A DNA stretch of 64,000 bases, taken from Actinomadura barringtoniae (GTDB taxonomy: Bacteria; Actinomycetota; Actinomycetes; Streptosporangiales; Streptosporangiaceae). Shown here piece by piece: positions 1-10,036 of the stretch. The position numbers were made by a program, and so were the translations under genes. The stretch spans positions 248,001-312,000 of the forward strand of contig NZ_JAGEOJ010000010.1 of NCBI RefSeq assembly GCF_017573505.1. Direction: 5' to 3'. The first letter of the stretch is position 1; each line of letters begins with the position of its first letter. The notes under the pieces are model-generated. The model did no database searches and was not told the origin of the DNA. It saw nothing but the letters and a program-made list of their open reading frames with translations.

Positions 1-1
1 C

Positions 2-1633
<1,632 letters not shown>

Positions 1634-1660
1634 CGGACTTCGCCCGACCAACCAGGAAGC

Positions 1661-1700
1661 CCCCCGGCCGCATCGCCCCGGCCGGGGGTCTTTCGTTTTT
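1661..1700 (+). terminator. Rho-independent terminator after gcl
   Basis: A 9-bp perfect GC stem (CCCCCGGCC at 1661-1669 with GGCCGGGGG at 1680-1688) is followed by a T-rich tail (TCTTTCGTTTTT to 1700). It sits 28 bases after the gcl stop codon. Confidence 0.85.
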
Positions 1701-1709
1701 CGACCTCTC

Positions 1710-1736
1710 TTGTGGATCTTCGACCAAGATCCACAA
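1710..1736. promoter_or_regulatory. Perfect inverted repeat upstream of the beta-helix gene
   Basis: TTGTGGATCTT (1710-1720) and AAGATCCACAA (1726-1736) are perfect 11-bp arms around a 5-base spacer. It lies between the gcl terminator and the start at 1799, so it could be an operator or an RNA hairpin in the leader. No regulator is identified. Confidence 0.5.
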
Positions 1737-1798
1737 CTCGGCCTTATAGTCCTCTCTCGGTAGTTCGTGCTGAAACGAGGACCCCAAGGGGCGCGCGG

Positions 1799-3784
1799 AT
1801 GAAGAGAACCGGAGCGGTGGCGGTGGCGGCCCTCGCCACGCTCGGCATGCTGACCGGGTTGACGCCCGCGAACGGCGACGTGACCTCACCGGCGGCAGCG
1901 CCCCCGGCAGCGCCCCCGGCGGCGCCCCCGACGTCGCCACCCGCGGCGGTGTGCGGCAGCTCGTCGCTGAACGGCCCGACCACGCCGCCCGACGGCGCGG
2001 TCGTGGTCCCGGAGGGCGACAACAGCGGCGTGGACTTCCGCAAACCCAACACCACGTACTACTTCCAGACCGGCACCCACACCCTGGCCGCCGACTCACT
2101 GGGCCAGATCATCCCCGGTAACGGCGCGACCTTCGTCGGCGCGCCCGGCGCCGTGCTGGACGGGAAGAAGCTGAACAACTCCGCGTTCACCCAGTCCGCG
2201 ACCGGTGTCACCATCCGGTACCTGACGATCACCGGCTTCGTCTCACCGCAGGACCAGGGCGTGGTCAACCACGACTCCGGTGACGACTGGGTCGTGGAGC
2301 ACAACACGATCCGGGACAACAAGGGCGCGGCGCTGATGGCGGGCGCCGGGAACAAGATCCGCGCCAACTGCCTCAAGGACAACGGCCAGTACGGCCTGAA
2401 CGCCTACAAGGCAGGCAACACGATCACCGGCCTGGTCGTGGCGGACAACGAGTTCACCGGCAACAACACCGACGACTGGGAGCACCAGAAGCCCGGGTGC
2501 GGCTGCACCGGCGGCATGAAGTTCTGGGCAGTGAACGGCGCCGACGTAACCGGCAACTGGATCCACGGCAACCACGGGCCCGGGCTGTGGGCCGACACCA
2601 ACGACAACGACTTCCTCATCGAAGGCAACCTCATCGAGAAGAACGACTCAATGGGGATCTTCTACGAGATCAGCTACAACGCGATGATCCGGAACAACAC
2701 CCTGCGCGGCAACAACTGGGTGGCCGGTGCCGCGCGAGCCACCACCGGCAACGCGTTCCCCGAAGGCGCGATCTACCTGTCCGAGGCCGACGGCGAGCCC
2801 CGCGTACCCGCGCGGACCAGCAAGATCGACGTCTCCGGCAACCTGCTGGAGAACAACTGGGGCGGGATCATCGCCTGGGCGAACGCCGACCGCTTCTGCA
2901 ACAGCCCGGCCTCGACGACCGGCGACTGCACGATGATCGTCGGCCCCCGCAACACCGCCAAATGCGCCCCGGGCGACATCGACGGCGAACCCCTGAAAAC
3001 CGACTGCCGATGGTGGACGAAGAACCTCGACGTCCACGACAACACCTTCACGTTCGACCCCGCCGCGGTCAACGGAGGCTGCCCCACCAAGTACTGCGGG
3101 CACACGGGCCTGCTGTCCAACTACGGAACGTACCCGGACTGGTCCCCGTACAAGGGCGACGTGATCCAGAAGGCGATCGTCCACACCTCGAACAACTCCT
3201 GGCACGACAACACCTACACCGGCCCGTGGCAGTTCGTGCCCACCGACATGGGCAACCTCATCTCACCGGCAGAGTGGGTCGGCCCCCAGTACGGCCAGGA
3301 CGCCGGCAGCACCTTCGACGGCGGCGCCCCCGTCCCCCCGCCCATCGCCCAGAACGACTTCGAGTCCGCCTCCGCCTCCCCGTACACCCCCTGGTACGGC
3401 TCCACCGTCACGTACAAGTCCGGCGACGCGCACACCGGCACGGGTTCCCTGCTGCTGACCACAACCGCCGGTTCCGGCAGCGGCGTCTCCCTGGACAACT
3501 TCCCCGGCTACCCAGGCGTGATCCCGGGCCAGCAGTACAAGGCGTCCCTCTGGTACCGCGAGGCCCTGGCCACGATGCCGGACGTCAAGTGGAACGTCCG
3601 CTGGCGCGACGACGCCGGCACGGTCCTGCGCACCGACCCCATCCCCCTCCCTCGCCAGACCACCTGGACCCAAGCGACCGACACCCTGACCGCCCCCGCC
3701 GACGCCACCCACGTCGACTGGACCTTCACCTGGAGCACCGGCGCCGGCCCCGCCCTCCAAATCGACGACGTAACCCTGGGCTAG
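1799..3784 (+). CDS. Secreted right-handed parallel beta-helix repeat protein
   Basis: 661 residues. Start chosen at ATG 1799 because MKRTGAVAVAALATLGMLTG is a clean signal peptide; the open frame extends upstream without one. After it comes an Ala/Pro-rich linker (about residues 30-52), then a beta-helix region (about 85-430) of short repeats such as N.I..N.G.G and dense Asn ladders (EHNTIRDNKGAALMAG, ENNWGGIIAW), as in NosD/pectate-lyase-like proteins. The last 140 residues (from about 520) look like a carbohydrate-binding beta-sandwich (NDFES..., GTGSLLLTT). The likely role is binding or cleaving an extracellular polysaccharide; no catalytic residues could be assigned. It is flanked by terminators and appears monocistronic. 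Confidence 0.8.
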   Translation: MKRTGAVAVAALATLGMLTGLTPANGDVTSPAAAPPAAPPAAPPTSPPAAVCGSSSLNGPTTPPDGAVVVPEGDNSGVDFRKPNTTYYFQTGTHTLAADSLGQIIPGNGATFVGAPGAVLDGKKLNNSAFTQSATGVTIRYLTITGFVSPQDQGVVNHDSGDDWVVEHNTIRDNKGAALMAGAGNKIRANCLKDNGQYGLNAYKAGNTITGLVVADNEFTGNNTDDWEHQKPGCGCTGGMKFWAVNGADVTGNWIHGNHGPGLWADTNDNDFLIEGNLIEKNDSMGIFYEISYNAMIRNNTLRGNNWVAGAARATTGNAFPEGAIYLSEADGEPRVPARTSKIDVSGNLLENNWGGIIAWANADRFCNSPASTTGDCTMIVGPRNTAKCAPGDIDGEPLKTDCRWWTKNLDVHDNTFTFDPAAVNGGCPTKYCGHTGLLSNYGTYPDWSPYKGDVIQKAIVHTSNNSWHDNTYTGPWQFVPTDMGNLISPAEWVGPQYGQDAGSTFDGGAPVPPPIAQNDFESASASPYTPWYGSTVTYKSGDAHTGTGSLLLTTTAGSGSGVSLDNFPGYPGVIPGQQYKASLWYREALATMPDVKWNVRWRDDAGTVLRTDPIPLPRQTTWTQATDTLTAPADATHVDWTFTWSTGAGPALQIDDVTLG

Positions 3785-3817
3785 ACATCGCAGAATCCGC
3801 CAACTCGTCCAACGAGA

Positions 3818-3861
3818 AAGCCCCCGGCCGATATCACTCTCGACCGGGGGCTTCGTTTTTT
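3818..3861 (+). terminator. Terminator after the beta-helix gene
   Basis: AAGCCCCCGG (3818-3827) pairs with CCGGGGGCTT (3844-3853), a 10-bp stem, followed by CGTTTTTT. It lies between two convergent genes and may serve both strands, although only the plus strand has a clear T tract. Confidence 0.85.
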
Positions 3862-4728
3862 CAGGCTTCGTGGGTGGTCTCAGAGCTCCAGAATCCCGGC
3901 GCCGTAGCGAACACGACCCGCCAGATCCCAAGGCGCGACTCCTTGAAGGTCTTGGCGAACGCGCCTCGGTCGTTGACCGCGAGAACAGCCCTCTTGACCC
4001 AGCGCGACGAGTGGTTCGCCTGGAAGTAGACCGTCACCTTCTGGTGGGCCAGCGCATGCCAGCCACCGGTCCGTTGAAGCAGCGTCCCGGACATCCCGAC
4101 CTTCAAGTTCTTACGCGGATAAGCACGAAAGCCGCTGAATCGGGTCTTCGTCCGGGCGTCCACACAGCACTTCTGCTCGGTGGCCAAAATGCGCGTGCGA
4201 AACCGCTCGACCGTGCCCTTGGGCGGCGCCAGGTGCAACGAGGACGGGGTGAAGAACCCCACCTCCTGGTCATGCGGCCGGTAGGAGAGGTCGAAGCTCG
4301 GGTCGGGAACAGCGGGCCGCTGCACGCTGAAGGTCCCGTCGGGGGCGACATAGACCCCGAAGTCGTCTCGCCGGGAGTCCTCGCCCCCCAGGTACGACTT
4401 CCCCATCGGCACCGGTCGTCGTGGATCGCCCGACCGTATGAACCACCACTCCCGAGACCGGGCTCGTCGCGCCGTCCTGAGCGACGACCAACGTCCCCGT
4501 GACATCCGTGCATGCGTGGTCATAGTCGACGACCCCGGCGTGCAGGCCGACGAACGCGACCCGCACCCGCTGAACACTGTCGGCCTGCGCGTGCACAGCC
4601 GGAAACACCAAGGCCGCCGACACAACGGAGGGCACGATGAATCTACGCAAGGAAACCCCTGGATCACTGGGCGCCTCCAATGCGCGGGCGGACTCCCGGC
4701 TGGTCAGCGCGGACGGACTATGACACAC
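3861..4728 (-). pseudogene. Secreted protein gene with an apparent frameshift
   Basis: Two overlapping minus-strand frames together make one secreted protein. The upstream frame gives a signal peptide (RRFIVPSVVSAALVFPAVHA) then a beta-rich stretch ending TTTGADG. The downstream frame continues with DDFGVYVAPDGTFSV and runs to the stop at 3861. They join in a run of six C (4384-4389, G on the coding strand); removing one base restores a single frame of about 285 residues. I do not recognise the family beyond Ig-like secreted actinomycete proteins. The exact start is uncertain (ATG at 4728 or a TTG just before RRFIV). This may be a real mutation or a sequencing error. Confidence 0.6.
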
Positions 4729-4825
4729 GCCAGAACGCCTGGACCAGTAAGAACCAAGGTCCTTTTGTGGTCGTCAAGATTCGTGTCCAGCCCTCCGAGT
4801 CACTGAGCTTTGATGATCGACAACG

Positions 4826-5379
4826 ATGTGCACCCTCTGCCGCACGAAGGTGGCGGCCAAGTGGGTGCGGACGCCGATCAAGATCGGCCACCCCGGACTC
4901 GAGCTCACCCCGCTGGTCATCGGGCCCGACGGTCCGCCAATGGTGACGACGACGGCGGAGGCCGCCCTGCGCCCTGAACCGGCTGTCTTGGGCGCGCTTG
5001 CAGGCGCGATCGATGACAGCGATCCGGGCGCGCTGGAGGTCGTTCACGCGGCCCTGGCGACCCTCGACAACGCAGGTCAAGAGCATGCTCTTGAATACGC
5101 TGAGATGGTGCTCAAAGTCCTCCCGCGCGGCCACGGCACATCCTGGAGGCACTCATGGCCCACGGCGGCATCGAGTTCACGAGCGACTTCGCCAAGCGCC
5201 ATCGCACCGAGGCTCTGGCCAAGGGGCGAGCAGAAGGCATGGTCGAAGGCGAAGCCAGGGCGATCCTTCGGGTGCTGGCCCGGCGCGGGCTGTGCGTGTC
5301 GGAGGACGTTCGTTGCCGGGGGCCTCTTTGCGTGGGTTGGAGCAGCGACGGGTGGATTCATCGGCCTAGGAGTTGGTGA
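4826..5379 (+). pseudogene. Degenerate remnant of an actinobacterial Rpn/YhgA-like hypothetical gene
   Basis: Two frames carry pieces of one family common in actinomycetes. The first (from about 4845) reads KIGHPGLELTPLVIGPDG, then EYAEMVLKVLP. The second (about 5122-5330) continues with ARPRHILEALMAHGG, then the family's Gly/Glu/Ala-rich helix (GRAEGMVEGEARAILRVLARRG). One base separates the frames near 5120. The N-terminal nuclease-like half and the usual C-terminal tail (a cluster of D, L, W and R residues) are absent. It is therefore a broken relic. Family assignment is from memory of similar proteins and is moderately sure. Confidence 0.55.
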
Positions 5380-6421
5380 CGGCTGCTGCGTTGTCGTCCT
5401 TGCGGCCTACGCCCCAGATGGTGGACGTGCCGGGGGCGACCACCACGTCGGTGATGAGGGTTCCGGGGACGGATATGTCGTGCCAGGTGTTGTTGCTGTA
5501 GCGGAGCAGGTTGCCCACCACGGGGTAGTGGCCCTTGCTGATCCAGAGGTCGCCGGAGGCGTCGCGGACCAGGTCGGCGCCGCGGTCTACGGATTGGGGG
5601 AGCGGGGTCAGCGTCCAGGTGGTGCCGTTCCAGTGGGCGAGGTTGTTCCAGGTGAGCGCGTAGACGTCATTCGCGGCCACGGGGAGGACCTTGACGAACT
5701 CGTCGTCGGTGGCCGGGGTTGCGACTCGGGTCCAGGTCGTTCCGTCGAAGTGGGCGGCGGCGAGGGTCTTGCCGCCGGTGCTGGTCGAGTTCCAGCCGAC
5801 GGTCCAGACGTCGGTGGCGGTACGGGCCTGGACGTCGTTCACGCGCAGGTCGGCGGGGAGTGCGGCCGGGGTCCAGGTGGAGCCGGTGCGGCGGAACAGC
5901 TGGGGGTCGCTGGAGCCGACCGGTGGGATCTGGGCGACCCAGGTTCCGGCGGGGCCGGTGCTGAGCATGTCGAGGGTGTTGGCCGAGGGCTTCTCGATCT
6001 TCTGGAACGCGGTGCCGTCGAAGCGGGCCAGGTAGTCGTAGTAGTCGGAGTCGCCGATCGTGCCGCCGGCGATCCAGGTCTCGCCGGGTGCCGTGACCAC
6101 GGCGCCGATCTGGCCTTGGCCGCTCCAGCCCTGGAGGGGGTACTCCTTCCAGGCCGAACCGGTCCAGCGGCGGACTACCGGGTTGCCCGAGCTGTAGAGG
6201 CCGCAGTGGTCGACCCAGGGAACGCAGTAGGCCCCTTGATAGCCGGCTACCCAGGCGGAGGAGCCGTCGGCGGCGACGTCCAGCAGTTCGGAACGTGACC
6301 AGAGGAAGGGGAGGGGTGCGGAGTGCAGGTCGCCCGGGGCCGCCGCCTGGGCGGGCTGGGCGGTGACGGCGATGGCGAGGGCGGCCACGGCGGCGGCGCG
6401 CGTGCACGAACGACGGCTCAT
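5366..6421 (-). CDS. Secreted beta-propeller-like protein
   Basis: 351 residues beginning MSRRSCTRAAAVAALAIAVT, a signal peptide ending near AQA (about residue 26). The mature part has repeated blades containing W.G..W, such as RRWTGSAWKEYPL, ARFDGTAFQKI, AHFDGTTWTRV and AHWNGTTWTLTPL, each roughly 45-50 residues apart. This is typical of secreted actinomycete propellers that resemble kelch/NHL proteins. No catalytic motif is visible, so it could be a binding protein. It is divergent from the gene starting near 6596, with a 14-bp palindrome (6536-6549) between them. Confidence 0.75.
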   Translation of the reverse strand: MSRRSCTRAAAVAALAIAVTAQPAQAAAPGDLHSAPLPFLWSRSELLDVAADGSSAWVAGYQGAYCVPWVDHCGLYSSGNPVVRRWTGSAWKEYPLQGWSGQGQIGAVVTAPGETWIAGGTIGDSDYYDYLARFDGTAFQKIEKPSANTLDMLSTGPAGTWVAQIPPVGSSDPQLFRRTGSTWTPAALPADLRVNDVQARTATDVWTVGWNSTSTGGKTLAAAHFDGTTWTRVATPATDDEFVKVLPVAANDVYALTWNNLAHWNGTTWTLTPLPQSVDRGADLVRDASGDLWISKGHYPVVGNLLRYSNNTWHDISVPGTLITDVVVAPGTSTIWGVGRKDDNAAAVTNS

Positions 6422-6535
6422 GAACGCCCACTATGGGGCAGGTTAGGTGATCTTTCCAGTGATTGCTGGCAAGAAAATTCCGGTTGCGTCGGGAGTGATG
6501 GGCGGTCATCATCGGAGGATGATCTCCAACGGAAA

Positions 6536-6549
6536 GGGCGGATCCGCCC
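6536..6549. promoter_or_regulatory. 14-bp perfect palindrome in a divergent promoter region
   Basis: GGGCGGATCCGCCC is self-complementary and lies between divergent genes starting at 6421 and about 6596. It could be an operator, but short GC palindromes are common in such DNA. Confidence 0.3.
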
Positions 6550-6595
6550 TCGCGCGTTGATCGCGCCGGCGCGGCGCACGCACGCCGCCGATCCT

Positions 6596-7393
6596 GTGGC
6601 CGACGTTCGCGGCCTGTGGCAGGAAGCTCTCAAGATCCGGCAGGAGTGGCTCGACCACGGCCTGTCCACTCGTCCGGCCGACAGGCGTACCGCGGAAGCC
6701 AACCTGAGCGCGATCTACGCGCGGGCGTCCCGGCCGAAGCCCGGGTTCACCTGGGTCGAATCTCCCGTTCAGGCGCTACCGCTCGTCGGCGGGCTGCCGA
6801 CCCTCGATTCCCTGTACGCGTGGATTCGGGAAGGTCCCAAGAAAGAGGCGCCGCCGGTGGCCAGTGACGTGGCCATGGTCGCTTCTCAGCTGCGCGGCAA
6901 TCTCAGTGCGGGCGTCACGCATCTCGATCCGGAACTGGCGCCCGCACGGAAGAAGGGCAAGAAGCAGGAGCACTGGCCCGAGTTGCCGCCGCTGAAGGCG
7001 TTCGACATCGGCGTTCCACTGGGTGTCGTGCTGCATCAGGGTGTGCACGGCGCCCTGTATCGGAGTCTCGCGCACGGGTTCCGGGTGCCCGTTCGCGAGG
7101 CGCTGGCGGCCACAACGGTGCCGGTGTGCTGGTACGGGCAGCAGGACGCGCCGTGGATCGGGTACTACGACGCCCTGCACCGGCTGGGGCTCGCCTCGTA
7201 CAGGGACGAAGACCTCGACCATCTCGGCCACTGGGCGGCGCTGGCACGCTCCTGCGGCTGGTGGTGGCCGGGCGAGAACGTGTGCGTGGTGGTGGATCGG
7301 CCCGAGCTCATCGCCACCGAGCCGGTCCCCGGAACGTGGCACGGCGAGGTCCGCCTGGACCGCGTCCGTTATCGCGACGGGTCCGTTCTCTAG
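6596..7393 (+). CDS. DUF6745-like hypothetical protein
   Basis: About 265 residues, cytosolic. The C-terminal half has the features I associate with DUF6745 proteins: CWYGQQDAPWIGYYDALHRL, then SCGWWWPGENVCVVVDRPE, then a Trp-rich tail (GTWHGEVRLDRVRY). The N-terminal half is alpha-helical with RQEWLDHGLST and FTWVESP. Function is unknown. The start is uncertain: GTG 6596 gives a plausible N-terminus but has no clear ribosome binding site; TTG 6557 is the alternative. A strong hairpin follows the stop. Confidence 0.6.
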   Translation: MADVRGLWQEALKIRQEWLDHGLSTRPADRRTAEANLSAIYARASRPKPGFTWVESPVQALPLVGGLPTLDSLYAWIREGPKKEAPPVASDVAMVASQLRGNLSAGVTHLDPELAPARKKGKKQEHWPELPPLKAFDIGVPLGVVLHQGVHGALYRSLAHGFRVPVREALAATTVPVCWYGQQDAPWIGYYDALHRLGLASYRDEDLDHLGHWAALARSCGWWWPGENVCVVVDRPELIATEPVPGTWHGEVRLDRVRYRDGSVL

Positions 7394-7401
7394 CCGGCCT
7401 G

Positions 7402-7437
7402 GCCCCGCGATCGCGCCCGCCGGCGCGATCGCGGGGC
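7402..7437. terminator. Strong hairpin between convergent genes
   Basis: GCCCCGCGATCGCG (7402-7415) pairs perfectly with CGCGATCGCGGGGC (7424-7437), a 14-bp stem with an 8-base loop. There is no T tract. It separates the stops at 7393 (+) and 7448 (-), so a bidirectional terminator is likely. Confidence 0.7.
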
Positions 7438-7447
7438 AAGGACGCTC

Positions 7448-7678
7448 TTACTGCTGGGGCTCTTCTTCCAGGAGGTCGTCGAACTCGCCGTCCTTGACCC
7501 CCGCGATGAAGGCGTCCCACTCGGCTTCGGTGAAGTAGAGGATCGGGCCCTCGGGGTTCTTCGCGTCGCGCATGACGACGGCGCGCTCGCCGAAGTCCTT
7601 GTGCTCGACGGGGACGTCCTTGCCATCGATGAACTCGATGATGACGCCGTCGCTGAGGATCGGCTCCTGGTCGGTCAC
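7448..7678 (-). CDS. DUF397 domain protein
   Basis: 76 residues. The C-terminal half carries the DUF397 signature (AVVMRDAKNPEGPILYFTEA followed by EWDAFIAGVKDGEFDDL). DUF397 proteins are small actinobacterial proteins, usually encoded beside an XRE regulator with a DUF5753 domain and linked to development or regulation. No such partner is adjacent here, so this is an orphan copy. It is longer at the N-terminus (MTDQEPILSDGVIIEFIDGK) than the minimal 60-residue form. Its molecular role is not known. Confidence 0.8.
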   Translation of the reverse strand: MTDQEPILSDGVIIEFIDGKDVPVEHKDFGERAVVMRDAKNPEGPILYFTEAEWDAFIAGVKDGEFDDLLEEEPQQ

Positions 7679-7737
7679 TGGCGCGCCTCTCTGGTGGTGG
7701 GGTGTCCAGATTAGTGCGCAGAGCCCTTACGGGGTGG

Positions 7738-7777
7738 GGATCCCCGGCCGCCCGAGGAGTGTGGCGACCGGGGATCC
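7738..7777. terminator. Inverted repeat downstream of the protease gene
   Basis: GGATCCCCGG (7738-7747) and CCGGGGATCC (7768-7777) form a perfect 10-bp stem just beyond the protease stop (7783, minus strand). There is no clear T run on the minus strand; it is probably a terminator. Confidence 0.55.
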
Positions 7778-7782
7778 TGGTC

Positions 7783-9228
7783 TTACGGCTTGTTGAAGCC
7801 GAGGGTGTAGTTTCCGGAGCCGTCGTAGGCGTGCACGCGGTAGCGGTAGGTGCCCGCGGTGCCGTTGTAGCTGATGCTCTCGTCGGGGTTCGGACTGTTG
7901 GAGGTGGCGACGGTCGTCCAGGTGCCTGAGCTGCTTCTCTTTTGCAGGTAGAGGTCGAAGTCGACGCCGTCGGGGCCGTCCAGGCAGGCGGCGTGGGTGC
8001 CGGTGACGGTGGTGGTGTAGTTGCCGTTCGGCTGGTACTGGTTCGAGCCGCTGGTGATGTTCGCGGTGACCTTGGTCTGGTAGTCGGAACAGGAGCCGGG
8101 GCCGGGGCCCGGGCCGCCGTCATCGGTGACCAGCTGGCGGCCCTGACCGGACAGGATCTGCAGGACCTCGGTGACCGGCTGGAAGAACGTCTCGTCGCCG
8201 CTGCCCTGGCCGTCGTTGCACGAGCCGGAGCCGCCGGAGGTGATGCCCTGGGCCTGGCCGCCGGTCTCGGTGATCAGCGCGCCGCCGGAGTCGCCCGGGT
8301 CGGCGCAGATGTTGGTGCGGATCAGGCCGTAGACCGCGCCCTCCTCGTAGTTGACCGTGGCGTTCAGCTCCTGGATGGTGCCGCACCACAGGCGGGAGTT
8401 GGTCGTACTGCCGGAGCGGCAGACGCGCGCGCCGACGGCGGCCGGGGTGGCGCCGTGGACGGTTTCGTACGTGCCGTTCCACTTGTTGACCTTGGGGGTG
8501 GGCGTCCAGCTGGAGTTGGTGTTCACCCACGCGTAGTCGTTGGTGGGGAACGAACTGCCGCCGAACGTGCCCTGCGACACCTGGTTGGAGCCGGAGGTCT
8601 GCTCGCCGGTGTTTCCGCAGTGGCCAGCGGTCACGAACCCGCCGGTGACGGAGAACGCGACCGAGCAGCCGTACTGCGACGTCCAGTAGCGCTCGCCGCC
8701 GACGATGTCGTACAGCGGGCGGGGGCGGCGGGTGGACCGGACGATCGTGACGGCGGAGGCGTCGGCGCCGCTGGCCTTGACGAAGTGCCGCGCGGCGGCG
8801 ACGGAACGGGCCTGGACGACGACCTTGTTGGTGGTCGCGTCCACGAACCATGAGGTGACCGACGTGGCGGCCTTGGTGTGGTTGAGCTTCGCCTGGGTGG
8901 CGGCCAGGGAGGCTTCGCTGCGCGCGACCTGCTTGGGCACGGCGCCTGAGCGGCGGATCGTGGCGGCGGAGGCGGCGTCGGTCGTCGCGACGGTGACGGT
9001 TCCCGTGGGGGAGACCCAGGCGCCGGCGAACGATCTGCCGAGACTGAGCCGCAGCTTCTTCTGGATCGCGGTGGCCTGACCGGGTGACGGCCGGGTGACG
9101 GACGCCTGTGGCGAACGCGGGGTCGCCGCGTTCGCCGCCACGGTCGCGTTCGCCGCCACAGGGGAGACGAGGGCCGCCACCAGGCAGCAGGCCGTCGCCG
9201 ATCCCAGCATCGTGTGCCTTCGGGACAT
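7783..9228 (-). CDS. Secreted streptogrisin/alpha-lytic-type serine protease (S1) with pro-region and C-terminal PPC-like domain
   Basis: 481 residues, exported. A signal peptide (to about residue 28) is followed by a pro-region (about 45-165) typical of S1E zymogens, then a chymotrypsin-fold domain (about 172-360). All three catalytic residues are visible: His in FVTAGHC, Asp in TNDYAWV and Ser in ADPGDSGGAL. A Gly/Pro linker (GGPGPGPGS) leads to a C-terminal beta domain of about 105 residues (DLYLQKRSSSGTWTTVA, GTYRYRVHAYDGSGNYTLG), resembling bacterial pre-peptidase domains that aid secretion or substrate binding. It should mature by autocleavage outside the cell. It has its own promoter region and a downstream hairpin. 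Confidence 0.92.
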   Translation of the reverse strand: MSRRHTMLGSATACCLVAALVSPVAANATVAANAATPRSPQASVTRPSPGQATAIQKKLRLSLGRSFAGAWVSPTGTVTVATTDAASAATIRRSGAVPKQVARSEASLAATQAKLNHTKAATSVTSWFVDATTNKVVVQARSVAAARHFVKASGADASAVTIVRSTRRPRPLYDIVGGERYWTSQYGCSVAFSVTGGFVTAGHCGNTGEQTSGSNQVSQGTFGGSSFPTNDYAWVNTNSSWTPTPKVNKWNGTYETVHGATPAAVGARVCRSGSTTNSRLWCGTIQELNATVNYEEGAVYGLIRTNICADPGDSGGALITETGGQAQGITSGGSGSCNDGQGSGDETFFQPVTEVLQILSGQGRQLVTDDGGPGPGPGSCSDYQTKVTANITSGSNQYQPNGNYTTTVTGTHAACLDGPDGVDFDLYLQKRSSSGTWTTVATSNSPNPDESISYNGTAGTYRYRVHAYDGSGNYTLGFNKP

Positions 9229-9436
9229 GAGGGCTCTCCTGAACAGAGGGGGGTTGGAGAGTGGGGGCGCCCTTGGTCCGGGAATGTACGGCCCATCCTG
9301 ACCTGCGACAATCCATCGCCGACTGACTGTTTTTCACTGTTGATTGCGTTGAGGTCGAACACTCGGCTTGAGATCGGCGAAGGAGAGGTGACCACCCACG
9401 CTGCGGAAGGCACACGATGACGCCGAGGAGCCGGAC

Positions 9437-10036
9437 ATGGCCGCGATGACCCGGGCGCTCCCGATGGAGGACGACGCCGCGATCATTAGGCGTTCCTGGC
9501 ATGAGCCCGAGAGCTTCGCCGCACTGTTCGACCGCTATTACGACCCGATCCACGGCTATGCCGCGCGCCGGCTGGGCGGGGGGCTGGCGGACGACGTCGC
9601 CGCCGAGACGTTCCTCATCGCGTTCGACCGGCGCGAGAGGTACGACGTCGGGCGCCCGGACGCGCGTCCCTGGCTGTACGGCATCGCCTCCAACCTCATC
9701 GCCCGGCACCGCCGGGCCGAGGTCCGCGAGTACCGCGCGCTGGCGCGCACCGGTGTCCACGACGTGGCCGAGGGACACGCGGATCTGGTCGCGGTACGGC
9801 TGGACGCGCAGTCCCGCCGCGGCCCGCTCGCGGCCGCGCTGGCGGAGATCGCCGACCGGGATCGGGACGTGCTGCTGCTGGTCGCCTGGGCCGACCTCAC
9901 CCTCCAGGAGGCGAGCGAGGCGCTCGGCATCCCGGCGGGGACGGCACGGTCGCGGCTGCACCGGGCTCGAAGGAAACTACGCGCCGCGCTGGGCGACACC
10001 GACCCCACGACGCTCGGAGAGGACCTCGACCGATGA
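9437..10036 (+). CDS. ECF-type RNA polymerase sigma factor
   Basis: 199 residues. Region 2 (about residues 20-95) contains FAALFDRYYDPIHGYAARRL, DDVAAETFLIAFDRR and RPWLYGIASNLI. Region 4 (about 130-185) contains LLLVAWADLTLQEASEALGI and GTARSRLHRARRKLR, the DNA-binding helix-turn-helix for -35 recognition. The start is ATG 9437 (GGAGCC upstream), or ATG 9446. The stop overlaps the next gene by four bases (ATGA), so sigma and partner are co-translated. It directs RNA polymerase to an unknown regulon. The promoter is not obvious. Confidence 0.92.
   Translation: MAAMTRALPMEDDAAIIRRSWHEPESFAALFDRYYDPIHGYAARRLGGGLADDVAAETFLIAFDRRERYDVGRPDARPWLYGIASNLIARHRRAEVREYRALARTGVHDVAEGHADLVAVRLDAQSRRGPLAAALAEIADRDRDVLLLVAWADLTLQEASEALGIPAGTARSRLHRARRKLRAALGDTDPTTLGEDLDR

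Noticed and set aside
9113..9165. Direct repeat of GCGTTCGCCGCCAC in the protease signal region
   Set aside because: It encodes a VAANATVAANAA linker around the signal peptide end; minor coding repeat, no special meaning.
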